Origin: Delphinapterus leucas
Lineage: Eukaryota > Chordata > Mammalia > Artiodactyla > Monodontidae
Direction: 5' to 3'
Assembly (NCBI RefSeq): GCF_002288925.2
Contig: NW_022098076.1
Span: 71,525,858 to 71,589,857, forward strand
DNA length: 64,000 nucleotides
The notes under the pieces were generated by a model. The model saw nothing but the letters and a program-made list of their open reading frames with translations, was not told the origin of the DNA and did not search any database. The translations under genes were made by a program, and so were the position numbers. This document shows, piece after piece, positions 35,050-45,599 of this stretch. Positions within the stretch are counted from its first letter, which is position 1; each line of letters starts with the position of its first letter.

Positions 35050-37046
35050 TTTGCTTATCTTACTGTGTTTGGGGTCTCCTTTTTGCAGGCTGCAGGTTCA
35101 TAGTTCCCATTGTTTTTGGTGTCTGTCCCCAGTGGCTAAAGTTGGTTCCGTGGGTTGTGTAGGCTTCCTGGTGGAGGGGACTAGTGCCTGTGTTCTGGTG
35201 GATGAGGCTGGGTTTTGTCTTTCTGGTGGGCAGGTCCACGTCTGGTGGTGTGTTTTGGGTTTTTTGTGGACTTATTGTGATTTTTAGGCAGCCTTTCTGC
35301 TAATGGGTGGGGTTGTGTTTCTGTCTTGCCAGTTGTTTGGCATAGAGTGTCCAACACTGTAGCTTGCTCATCTTTGAGTGAAGCTGGGTGTTGGTGTTAA
35401 GATGGAGATCTCTGGGAGATTTTCACCGTTTGATATTACATGGAGCTGGGAGGTCTCTTGTGGACCAGTGTCCTGAAGATGGCTCTCCCACCTCAGAGGC
35501 ACAGCACTGACTCCTGGCTGCAGCACCAAGAGCCTTTCATCCACACGGCTCAGAATAAAAGGGAGAAAAAGTAGAAAGGAAGGAAGGAAGGAAGGAAGGG
35601 AAGGAAGAAAGAGAAAGAGGATAAAAGAAAATAAAATAAAGTAAGGTAAAATAAAATAAAGTTATTAAAATAAAAAATAAGAAAAAAATTTTTTAAAAAG
35701 TAAAAAAAACAAAAAACGGACAGATAGAACTGTAGGACAAACGGTGAAAGCAATGTTATACAGACAAAATCTCACATGGAAGAATACACATACACACTCA
35801 CAAAAGAGGAAAAGGGGAAAAAATAATAAATCTTGCTCTCAAAGTCCACCTCCTCAATTTGGGATGATTCATTGTCTATTCAGGTATTCCACAGATGCAG
35901 GGTACATCAAGTTGATTGTGGAGCTTTAATCCGCTGCTCCTGAGGCTGCTGGGAGAGATTTCCCTTTCTCTTTGTTCACACAGCTCCCTGGATTCAGCTT
36001 TGGATTTGGCCCCGCCTCTGCGTGTAGGTCACCTGGGGGCGTCTGTTCTTTACTCAGACAGGACGGGGTTAAAGGAGTCGCTGATTCGGGGTCTCTGGCT
36101 CACTCAGGCCGGGGGGAGGGAGGGGTATGGAGTGCGGGGCGAGCCTGCGGCGGCAGAGGCCAGCATGACATTGCAGCAGCCTGAGGTGTGCCGTGCGTTC
36201 TTCCTGGGAAATTGTCCCTGGATCCAGGGACCGTGGCAGTGGTGGGCTGCACAGGCTCCCTGGAAGGGAGGTGTGGCGAGTGACCTGTGCTCACACACAG
36301 GCTTCTTGGTGGCAGCAGCAGCAGCCTTAGCGTCTCATGCCCATCTCTGGCGTCCGCGTGGTTAGCCGCGGCTCGTGCCCGTCTCTCGAGCTCCTTTAAG
36401 CAGTGCTCTTTATCCCCTCTCCTCGCGCACCAGGAAACAAAGAGGTAAGAAAAAGTCTCTTGCCGCTTCGGCAGGTCCAGACTTTTCCCCAGACTCCCTC
36501 CGGTTAGCTGTGGCGCACTAACCCCTTCGGGCTGTGTTCACACCGCCAACCCCAGTCCTCTCCCTGCGCTCCGACCGAAGCCCGAGCCTCAGCTCCCAGC
36601 CTCGCCTGCCCCGGCAGGTGAGCCGACAAGCCTCTCCAGCTGGTGAGTGCTAGTCGGCACCGATCCTCTGTGCAGGAATCTCTCCGCTTTGCCCTCCACA
36701 CCCCTGTTGCTACACTCTCCTCCGTGGCTCTGAAGCTCCCCCCCTCCGCCACCCACAGCCTCCGCCCATGAAGGGGCTTCTAGTATGTGGAAACTTTTCC
36801 TCCTTCACAGCTCCCTCCCACGGGTGCAGGTCCCGTCCCTATTCTTTTCTCTCTGTTTATTCTTTTTTCTTTTGCTCTGCCCAGGTATGTGGGGAGTTTC
36901 TTGCCTTTTGGGAGGTCTGAGGTCTTCTGCCAGCGTTCAGTAGGTGTTCTGTAGGAGCTGTTCCACATGTAGATGTATTTCTGATGTATCTGTGGGGAGG
37001 AAGGTGATCTCCGCGTCTTACTCTTCCACCATCTTCTCCCCTCCTC
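35050..37046 (-). promoter_or_regulatory. L1-B 5' UTR / internal promoter region
   Basis: 2.0 kb. The 5' 1.2 kb is GC-rich with many CpGs (for example 36080-36620), where L1-A often shows TG or CA. The ORF1-proximal third is purine-rich on the plus strand (35560-35720), with a GGAA array at 35576-35604. It lacks the duplicated segment seen in L1-A. Confidence 0.75.
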
Positions 37047-37056
37047 CAATGTGATG
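37047..37056. repeat. Right target-site duplication of L1-B
   Basis: 'caatgtgatg', directly abutting the L1-B 5' end; followed by TTTTGA, a plausible endonuclease cut site for a minus-strand insertion. Confidence 0.8.
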
Positions 37057-38000
37057 TTTTGATATACATATACAGTGTGAAAGAATTCCTCCATCTAGTT
37101 AATTAACACATCTATGGCATCACATATTTATCTTTTTTTTTTTTTTTTTTGGTGAGAACAATTGAGTTTTACTCTCAGCAAATTTCAACTCTACAATACA
37201 GTGTTATCAACCATAGTCACCATATTATAACTAAATCCTCAGAACTTATTCATCATATAACTGAGAGTTTGTACCCTTTTATTAACCTCTCCCTACCTTC
37301 CAGTCCCTGGTAACCACTTTTTTGTCCTCTATTTCTGTTAGTTCTACTTTTTTTTTCTTCAGATTTCACAACTACGTGATACCATGAAGTATCTGTCTTT
37401 GTCTGGCTTATTTCACTTAGCATAGCACTGTCCAGGTTCATTCTTCTTGTTACAAATTATAGGGTTTCGTTCTCTTTTAAGGGGAAATATTAGTCCATCA
37501 TATATGCATCACACCTTTATTCATTCATCTGTGAGTGAATGGGTGACTATTGTGAATAATGGCTATTGTGAGTAATGCTGCAATGAACACAGGAATGCTA
37601 TCCTTTTTAATGTCTGTAATCTAATGGCAAAAACTTTGTCATTTAATTTGCATCCATCTGATTACTAGTGACATTGTGTCGTGTTACATAATTTTTATTT
37701 CTCTATTTTTTCCTTTTTGAATCCTTTGCTAACTTTTCCACTCTTTGACTGTTGTGGATGAGTTTTCTTTCGTATGATTTGAAGGACCTCTTTATGAATT
37801 ATAGATATGTGTATGTTTGTGTGTGTATAATATGAAAATATTTGAAAATATTTTTTCCTGATCTCTCAGTTGTGGTTTAATGTCGCTTATGTTTTTTCAC
37901 ATCATAGCTATATTGTACACTTTTAAGCAGCTGTGTTGGATATTTCTGGTGTTTTCTTTGTTGCTTTTGGCTGTTTAACATTCATTTCACGTATTTTAGG
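37057..38000 (-). mobile_element. L1MA 3' region, right of L1-B insertion
   Basis: Continues the L1MA 3' UTR antisense ('ctagttaattaacacatct', 'caatacagtgttatcaaccatagtcacc', 'aacttattcatcatataactgagag'). It then passes into a strongly decayed ORF2 C-terminal region up to about 38000. Frames are destroyed. Confidence 0.75.
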
Positions 38001-38485
38001 AAAAGAGCCTGATTTTCTCTTCTCCATTTGACAATCTGATAACACCATTGATTAAGATGCCCTACCCTAACACACCATTGTAAAACAATTATACCCCAAT
38101 AAAGATGTTAAAAAAAAAAAAAAGATGCCCTACCCTCTTAAAACCTGTGTGCTGAAATGAGATTTATATTCTCTACTAGACCAAATCCATTTGCTTTTTA
38201 ATGAAGTGGACTCATTTGCTGCATTATGGACATGAAACATCTGGATCATCATCAGCCTTCTACAAGCTAACTTCCGTCTCTACAGAATTGCTATAGACCT
38301 ACCAAAGAAAATCAAATGTTCACACACCCGTAGAATCAGACAATCCTCAGAGAGTCTGCTGGACAACACTCTGTATTCTACTGAAAGGACAATCAGTAAT
38401 CTTTTTCTTGCCCATTTCAAAAGTCTTTCATCATAATAACCCCTGAGTCACTGTCCTTACCATCTATGTTGGCCATACTAGATAT
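38001..38485. other. Unassigned sequence hosting an L1 stub
   Basis: About 480 bp between the L1MA 3' region and L1-C that I do not recognise. The only clear feature is the 53-bp insertion at 38069-38121. Confidence 0.45.
38069..38121 (+). mobile_element. Ultra-short 5'-truncated L1 insertion
   Basis: 'aacacaccattgtaaaacaa ... ccccaataaagatgtt' plus an A run equals only the last ~40 nt of the 3' UTR of the L1-A type, followed by its tail. A perfect 15-bp duplication 'aagatgccctaccct' flanks it (38054-38068, 38122-38136). It contains the 3' UTR stretch that L1-B has lost, so an L1-A-like element was the template. Confidence 0.9.
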
Positions 38486-39042
38486 ATGGATATAATATCC
38501 TGTAGATATCTTTTAAGTTCAACTGGTCTATTGTATCATTTAAGACCACTGTTGCCTTATTGATTTTCTGTCTGGATGATCTGTCCATTAATGTCAGTAG
38601 GGTGTTAATATTCCCTATTGTTATTGTATTATTGTCAGTGTCTCCCTTTTTGTCTGGTAGTATTTGTTTTATATATCTAGGTATTCCTGTATTGGGTATG
38701 TATATATTAATGAGTATAACATCCTCTTCTTGTATCGATCACTTTATCATTATATAATGCCCTTCTTTGTCTTTTGTTATAACCTTTGTTTTAAAGTCTA
38801 ATTTGTCTGATATTAAGTATTGCTACCCCCTCTTTCTTGTCATATCCATTTGCACGAAATATCTTTTTCCATCCCTTCACTTTCAGTTTGTGTGTGTCTT
38901 TAGCCCTGAAGTGAGTCTCTGGTAGGTGGCATATTGAAGGGTCTTGTTTTTGTATCCAGTCAGCTACCCTATGTCTTTTGATCAGAGCATTTAGTTCATT
39001 GACACTTAAAGTAATTATTGATAGGTTTGTGCTTATTGCCAT
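38486..39042 (-). pseudogene. L1-C ORF2 N-terminal (endonuclease) remnant
   Basis: Starts at 39042 (MAISTNLSIITLSVNELN). The only open piece is 38791-39042, including the PETHFRAKDTHKLKVKGWKK block corresponding to the catalytic Glu region (consensus QETHF; here the Gln is changed). Beyond 38791 the frame is broken, although the text still follows the endonuclease to 38486. Confidence 0.8.
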
Positions 39043-41712
39043 TTTATTACTTGTTTTCCAGTTGTTTTTGTAGTTCTTCTCTGTTCATTTCTTCTTTTTG
39101 TTTCTTTGTGGTTTGATGATTTTCTTTAGTAGTATGCTTGAGTTCCCTTCTTTTTGGTTTTTTTTTATCTGTTGTAGGTTTTTGATCTGTGGTAACCATG
39201 GGGTTCATATATGTTGATCCATAATTATATCTACTTGTTTTAAACTGATAGTCATTGAAGTTCAAACACATTCTAAAAGATCAACCTTTTTTTCTCCCCT
39301 CCCCAACATTTTGTGTTTTTGATGTTATATTTTATATCTTCATGCTTATCCCTTAACTGTTTATTATAGTTATAGTTGTTTGGTTTTTACAATTTTTTTG
39401 TCTTTTAATCTATATACTGCCTTATTTAAGCAATCTTCAATCCTTACTATATATCTGCTTTTCCTAGTGGGATTTTCCCTTTCCTATAGATTCTTACTTT
39501 TCATTTAGAGAGGACCCTTCAACATTTCTTTTAGGGTAGGTTTAGTATTGATGAATTCCTTTAGTTTTTGCTTGACTGAGAAGTTCTTTATTTCTCCTTC
39601 TATTCTAAGTTATAATCCTGCTGGGTAGAGTATCCTAGGTTACAGATTTTTCCCTTTCAGCACTTTGAATATATCATGCCACTCCCTTCTGGCTTGCTAA
39701 GTTTCTGCAGAGAAATCAGCTGATAGCCTTATGGGGATTCTCTTGTGTATGACTCTTTGTTTATGTTTTACTGCCTTTAGAATCCTCTCTTTAACTTTTG
39801 CCATTTTAATTATGATATGTCTTGGTGTGGGTCTGTTTAGGTTCATCTTCTTTGGGACCATCTGTGCTTCCTGTACCTGGATAACTTTCCTTCTTCAGGC
39901 TTGGGAAGTTTTCAACCATAATTTCTTCAAGTATAATTTTAATCCCCTTCTCTCTCTTCTCCTCCTGGAACCCTTATAATGTGAATGTTGGCATGTTTAA
40001 TATTTTCGCAGAGATCTTGTATATTGCTTTTGTTTCTTTTTTTTTTTTTTGTCTTTATTTCTGCTGTTCTGATTGGGTGATTTCCATTATTCTATCTTCC
40101 AGATCACTTATGCGTTCTTATGTATCACTTAGTCTACTATTGCTTCTAGAGTGTTTTTTATTTCAGATATTGAATTATTTATTTTTGACTGGGTCTTTTA
40201 TATTTTCTAGTTTCTTGTTATAATGATCTGTGTTTAGATCGATTCTCTTTCCTGATTCAGTCAGCACTTTTATTACCAATGTTTTGAATTCTTTATCTGG
40301 TAAATTGTTTGTTTCTATTTCATTATTTATTTTTTAGGGATTTTCTCTTGCTCTTTCAGTTGAGAGTAGTTCCTTTGCCTTTTCAAGTAACTTAACTTTC
40401 TCTGCCTCTAGTTACCTATTGTGATCTTAAAGCGGGTGTTCTTTTGTGGGAGTGTCTCCATGTAGACTGTGCATGCCCAGTGCTTTTTGTGGGAGGGCTG
40501 GATTTGATGTAAACACCAGTCATGTCTTTCCTCAGTGAGTGCTGGCAGCTACCACCTTGGTAGGGGCTGGGGCTGGAGACTGAGGAGCTAGAGCCTGCAC
40601 AGGGTGTAAGTTGGGACTTCCTCTCTGCTCAGTGACAGTCACCACCCTGTCAGGGGGAGGGGTCTGCTTCCCAAGTTGCTAAAGCAGAAGCCCTGAGGGT
40701 CAGGCTTGAGCTGACTCTGTTCCCTTTAAGTGTTTGTTTTTACTTCTACCTGCACTGAGGCCTTTGCTCCAAAGGTGTGGAGTCCTGAAGCAAGTGAGGC
40801 TTGTGAGCCTACAGAGGTCCAATGCTCTGCCTATGAAGGCATCTGTGGCTCTGATCACATGCAACCCAAAGTGTCATCTTTTCTCTAGTCATGGTTGCCC
40901 CATATCTAGTGCTGCAAATGTGGTGTGGAGTGAGTGGGGCCAGGGTGTTTGCTTGGCTTGGGCTGGGACACAGAGAAAGGTAGCCATGGGAAACCAGGCG
41001 GCCAAGCTGCTATCAGAAGTCTGGGCTGCTTCTGCTGCTTGAGTAAGTGCTAACAATGCCCACCACTGCCCCACCTGGGCCCTGCCCTAGGACCAGGTCG
41101 CCTCTGCATCCCAAGGTTGAGTCTTTCCCAGATCCTAGCCACCATAATACAGTGCCTTGCTATAGCATGGAGTAAGCAGGGCTGGGGCATTTGCAGCATG
41201 GAGTAAGCAGGGCTGGGGCTCAGACTGGGGAACATAGCGAGGTGGTCATAGGAAACCTGGCAACCACTAGGGCAAACCTCTCTCTACCCTGCCTGGGGGC
41301 AAGCCAGCATCCATAGACTCCTCGCAAGTGGAGCCCATGCTTCTTCAGCCTTCCTGTTTGTCCCAGCAGTTCTCCAACGAGCCAAGGGAGCTTATCTCCT
41401 ACAAGTAGGACCCCAGGACTGGGAGGCCCCATCTGTGACTCTATCTGCTCACTCCCCAGGGAAGGCTCTGCCCATGTGAGCTCCCTTTTCTTCCGAGTCT
41501 CCTCCCAGGGGCACAGGTCTTGACCTGGTCACTTTTCATCCCATCCTACCTGATTATGTGTGTATCATTCTCATAGCCTTTGTTATACAGGAGTCCTTCT
41601 GCCAGTTTCCAGTTAGTTTTCAGTGAGAATTATTCCACATGTAGATGTATTTTTGATGTGTTCATGGGAGGAGGTAAGTACCACACCCTCTTACTCTGCC
41701 ATCTTGGTCTCC
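38486..41712 (-). mobile_element. L1-C: older LINE-1, 5' part only
   Basis: On the minus strand: 5' end near 41712 (gaccaagatggcagag), GC-rich 5' UTR (about 40430-41712), a decayed ORF1 region (about 39080-40400) and the ORF2 start at 39042 through the endonuclease domain to about 38486, where L1 similarity stops. The 3' two-thirds are absent. It is more diverged than L1-A and L1-B. The 5' UTR contains a 31-bp-period duplication (41164-41188, 41195-41219). No target duplication recognised. Confidence 0.85.
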
Positions 41713-41739
41713 TTCGCATAAAGATAATTTTTTAAAAGA

Positions 41740-41850
41740 AAATCAGCAAGCATTTATTGACTGCTTGGCCCTGTGACTAAACAGTGAATAACACCTAGAT
41801 CTTGCACTCAGGGAGCTTACCCTATTCCTAAATCTGTGCCTAGGAATAGA
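41740..41850 (+). repeat. MIR/L2-like fragment
   Basis: 'catttattgactgcttggccctgtgactaaacagtgaataa ... actcagggagcttacc' matches the 'tattgagcacctactatgtgcc ... catggagcttac' motif. Confidence 0.55.
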
Positions 41851-42849
41851 ATAGGCATTGGGAAGAAAAAAGAGACTCAGAGTGGAGCAAAAAAAGGACA
41901 AACTGGAACCCCCTGGCACTCCTGCATCTGTTCGTTATCACCTTTAACCAACAACCTGCAGAGTATAATAGCTGCTTCACTTCTGCCTCCCAAATTTCAC
42001 GTAAAATGTCTCTAGTAGCCAATCCTAATCTGAAACATACAGAAATATACTTTCAGTTTAGCTAAATTGACAGCATGAGCACACCATGGTCTACTCTTTG
42101 TCAATTTAGCATGTATCTATGCCTCTTTTAACCATATTTAATTCTTAAGTAAAGATAATAACAAAATCATGCTTTGATCTAACATGATGCAACCATCACT
42201 GATACAACCAAAAACATGTTAAAACTTCGTTCAAAAGAAAGTACAAAATCACTTTGCCCATATTAAATGATGTCCATTCTTCTTCTGAGTCACCTGTTGA
42301 CATCTTGTAATTTAAGTTGATAAACTGATATATAAGGTTAACTACTATTAACAGACTTTATTTGGTAGGGTAATGGGGGGTCTGGGCTATAAGCAGTCTT
42401 GTCTTATTAGGGTATTGTATTTTTTTCTTTAACTTTTATTATAGGATGGAAGTACTAAGAGGCACCACAAGGGATCCAAACATACCCACCTTGTGCAACA
42501 GCAGCCCAGTTTCCCTTGAGAGTCATGATCAGTCACTCAAGCTAGGATAGCATAATCCTACTTTTTTCTTTTTTTCCCCACTGGTATGAGGAGTCCAAGG
42601 TGGAAAAGTGGCATTTTCAACTTTTAATTTAATGAAACCATTGTTCTGTTCCCTGGTGAAAGTATTTCTCCCTTGGTAACAAAACTCTCTAGACCAAGAG
42701 AGCCTAAAGTTGTAGGGATAGAGCAAAAATTTTGCTAGAAAAATTCATTAGAAATAAGTGAGAGGAGCTATTCTTATTTCCATCTCTTAGCTCCCACAGC
42801 CAAGAATCCTGTCTATGGGAGAAATAGCAACATTTGTCAGTGATTGAGA
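41851..42849. other. Unassigned sequence
   Basis: No gene. It may include the far end of the ERVL internal region or its flank, but I cannot support that. Confidence 0.35.
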
Positions 42850-45285
42850 GCATATACCACATCTTCAAAGACATTTCCATAGCGTTTCAGTGTGCCACCA
42901 GCTGGTGCTGTAACCGAGCTATCAAAAGGCCACTCTACTGTTGTATCAAGTCAGCTGCTTCAGAGTAATGGGGAACATGGTAGGGCATGAGCCCATTGCT
43001 GTACTTCATTCACTATAAAGTGAATTTTTTGGTAAGAGATAGTGTTCTGTGAAGGGCCATGGTTATGAATAACACATTCTATAAATACATGGATGGTGTT
43101 TTGTCTGAAGCACTCTGCAGGAAAGTAAATCCAGAGTTAGTGTGTAGTACATTGACAACAAAGCACTATCCCTTCTACCACAGAAGTAATCTAGTGAAAT
43201 CTATCTGTGACCATGTGGCTAGATGAGTCCCCTGAGGCATGATGCTATATCAAGCCTCAATGTTGGTTTCTGCTCTTGGCTAGTTGGATATTTATCAGTG
43301 GTCATGGCCAAATTAGCCTTAGTGAGTGGACGTTCATATTGCTGAGTCCATGTATAGCATTCATCTTGCTGCTGCGGTCACTTTGTTCATGAGCCCATTG
43401 GGCAAGGACAGGAATGGCTGGAGAAAGAGGCTGACTGACATCCATGAATAGCATTTGTCAGGTTGATATCTGTACATACAGGTACCAAGGGATGTGTACA
43501 CTTATTCCAGCAACAAAGATCATTTCTGGAACAGCAGCTAGAATTGGAGTCACCAGCTAATTAAAGTTATTATAATCCACTGTCATTTTTCAAGATTCAC
43601 CTGTCTTCTGCACAAATCAACAAGTTGAATGGGGATATGCTAGGAATGACCATCTCTGCATCTTTCAAGCGCTTGGTGGTATCACTAATCTGTGCAGTCC
43701 AAGCATTATTACCTGTATGCAGAGCCCATTGTAGTGCTTCCATGTGGCCTTTCTGCCTTAATAGCCAATATGAGATTCCAAAAGTTGTTGAGTACATCCA
43801 TTCCAACTATATATTCTGAAACTTGGAGAAAACTTCACAGGGAACATTTGAGGACATACTGAGCTCAGTGCGTTTGGGGACAGTCTGACCCCAAGCCAAC
43901 ACTCCATCAATTACTTGACCACCCTAAGTGCCTATTCTGAGTGGTGGTCTATCATGGTGTTTGGGTTTCCAGGAATTAATGTCATTTCAGAGACAGTGTC
44001 TAGTAATCCCTGAACAATCTGATTATTTACCCTTTCCCAGTGAATATTCATGCTGGTAATTGTCCTTAGTTCCCTTTGGGGAAGGCTAGGAGGGAGAGTA
44101 CCCTATCAATTTTTTGCTATATAGTGGGGTTCTTCCTCAAGGGCATCTGTTCTCCCCCTTTGTTCAAGGTACTCTGAACCTGTTAACTGGTTCAAGTCTG
44201 GGAATTGGTTGAAGGATTGATCATAGCTCTCTGTTGCAGTGACTCAAGTCCGACTTCTGTTCATGAGACCTAGAGCTTTCCCACCATGCTAAGTAAGACT
44301 TTAGTAGGCTGCCAATTGATTTCAGTTCTAGAGATATCATCCAGCCAATGCCAAAGATCACTTTGGTTAACTCATCCTAATTACTACCTTGGCTTGGCTG
44401 CCCATTATGATCATGAAATCCACATCGTCTTTGGTGATTTTTCACTGCCATTTATCTGTGGCCACCCAGGAATTCCCAGTGAATTTCAGGAGTTCAGTTT
44501 TATGGCAAGAATTTCCTATCATTCCTGACCTATAGGAAATATCCATCACAGAGCTCTTCAAGGATGCCAGAGTTCTCCTTATGAATGTATTTCTTTCAGC
44601 CTTGGACAGCCGTGGTAGAAGGAATGTCCTCTGGGCCTTCCCAAGTCTAAGGGGTGTGTGAGAAGATCTTACATAAAATCATTCCACTCGAACATTCCAA
44701 TCTCCCTAAGCCTTTGGATACCTTTCTCTGCAGTACACCAAGAAAGCTCTAGCATTACAATTTTATTTAATATAAGTTAAATTTGGGTCTAGATTTCAGT
44801 CAACCAGTCAACAAAATTGTTGGACTCTTTCCTTGCTACTCAAGGTGTCACCATGAACCCAGAATTTATACACAGCGCACACTTATCAACAAATTCAGCT
44901 TGATTTAACATTATTTTTTTCCACCCTCACCCAATTTACTTATCTGGGATTTTAAAACTCCAACCACATCATTTTCTTTTTCTAAGTTTTCTAGTGCATT
45001 GAAAAGCAAACAATCTACCCCATTATGCACCTTATTTTCACTAAAATGTTCTATAGCAGAAACTTGGTCTTCCCAATCCTTGTCTCCTATAAGCACTAGA
45101 ATACAGGTGTCAAAAATGAACACTGAAAAAATTGTTTGTCAGTGGATTACCAGCATCCCTTTTACCACTGGCCACAGTAATACAGATGCCTTTAAATCGA
45201 ATAAGATCAGATACTCATCTTTAAATTTTTGTTGCCCTGGAAACTTAAAGATCCCATTACCAATGACTTCAGCAATCAATGTTTA
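42850..45285 (-). mobile_element. ERVL-type endogenous retrovirus, internal fragment
   Basis: Antisense text resembling the pol and gag regions of ERVL elements. It includes 'caagattcacctgtcttctgcacaaa', 'ccatctctgcatctttcaagcg', 'cttccatgtggcctttctgcc', 'ccatcaattacttgaccaccc' and 'aattaatgtcatttcagagacagtg'. All frames carry stops and there is no intact gene. This is an ancient, dead copy. Edges are approximate, and no env-like region is expected in this family. Confidence 0.6.
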
Positions 45286-45480
45286 ATCAGGGAAGCAGAA
45301 CAACTATGATATTATAGAAATAAAGAATTTTTTATAGAAATTATACCTTGTATAGTTGTGGAAGAAGCTGAGTAAGAAAAGGTCTAAAAAAATCAGAAAA
45401 AAGTCATTAACCATCCCTGGCATTAGTAAAACAGTTGAGTTTTCAGGAAGCTAAGCATGGCCATCTGCTGGTGTAGACCA
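45286..45480 (-). repeat. LTR-like remnant next to ERVL
   Basis: 'cagggaagcagaacaac ... attatagaaataaagaatttttta ... tagttgtggaag' resembles the start of an ERVL-class LTR abutting the internal fragment. Subfamily and strand are uncertain. Confidence 0.4.
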
Positions 45481-45599
45481 TGAAGTAGGCTAGTGGAAAA
45501 ATCCATTGGAGGTTTGTGGTCCTTTTTGGCTTTTGCTTCTGTGATTTAGCAGCAAAGCATCAGGTGATGGACCTGGCATAGTTCTTGATCAGAAGTGCC

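Larger units (their letters stand above)
29225..37046 (-). mobile_element. L1-B: full-length LINE-1 with 3'-transduced tail
   Basis: A single 7.8-kb insertion on the minus strand. In sense order: 5' end at 37046 (ggaggggagaagatgg), 5' UTR, ORF1, ORF2, 3' UTR with AATAAA (29999-30004), first A-rich tail (29963-29993), about 0.7 kb of non-L1-B sequence with its own AATAAA, then a second degenerate A tail (29228-29255). The 10-bp duplication 'caatgtgatg' at 29215-29224 and 37047-37056 brackets all of it. The target read on the bottom strand (TC/AAAA) suits the L1 endonuclease. The L1 part is about 7.05 kb. It retains many more CpGs in its 5' UTR than L1-A. Confidence 0.88.

Noticed and set aside
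42850..45285. A functional retroviral gene in the ERVL fragment
   Set aside because: No frame longer than about 95 codons survives and the region is heavily diverged; it is a fossil.
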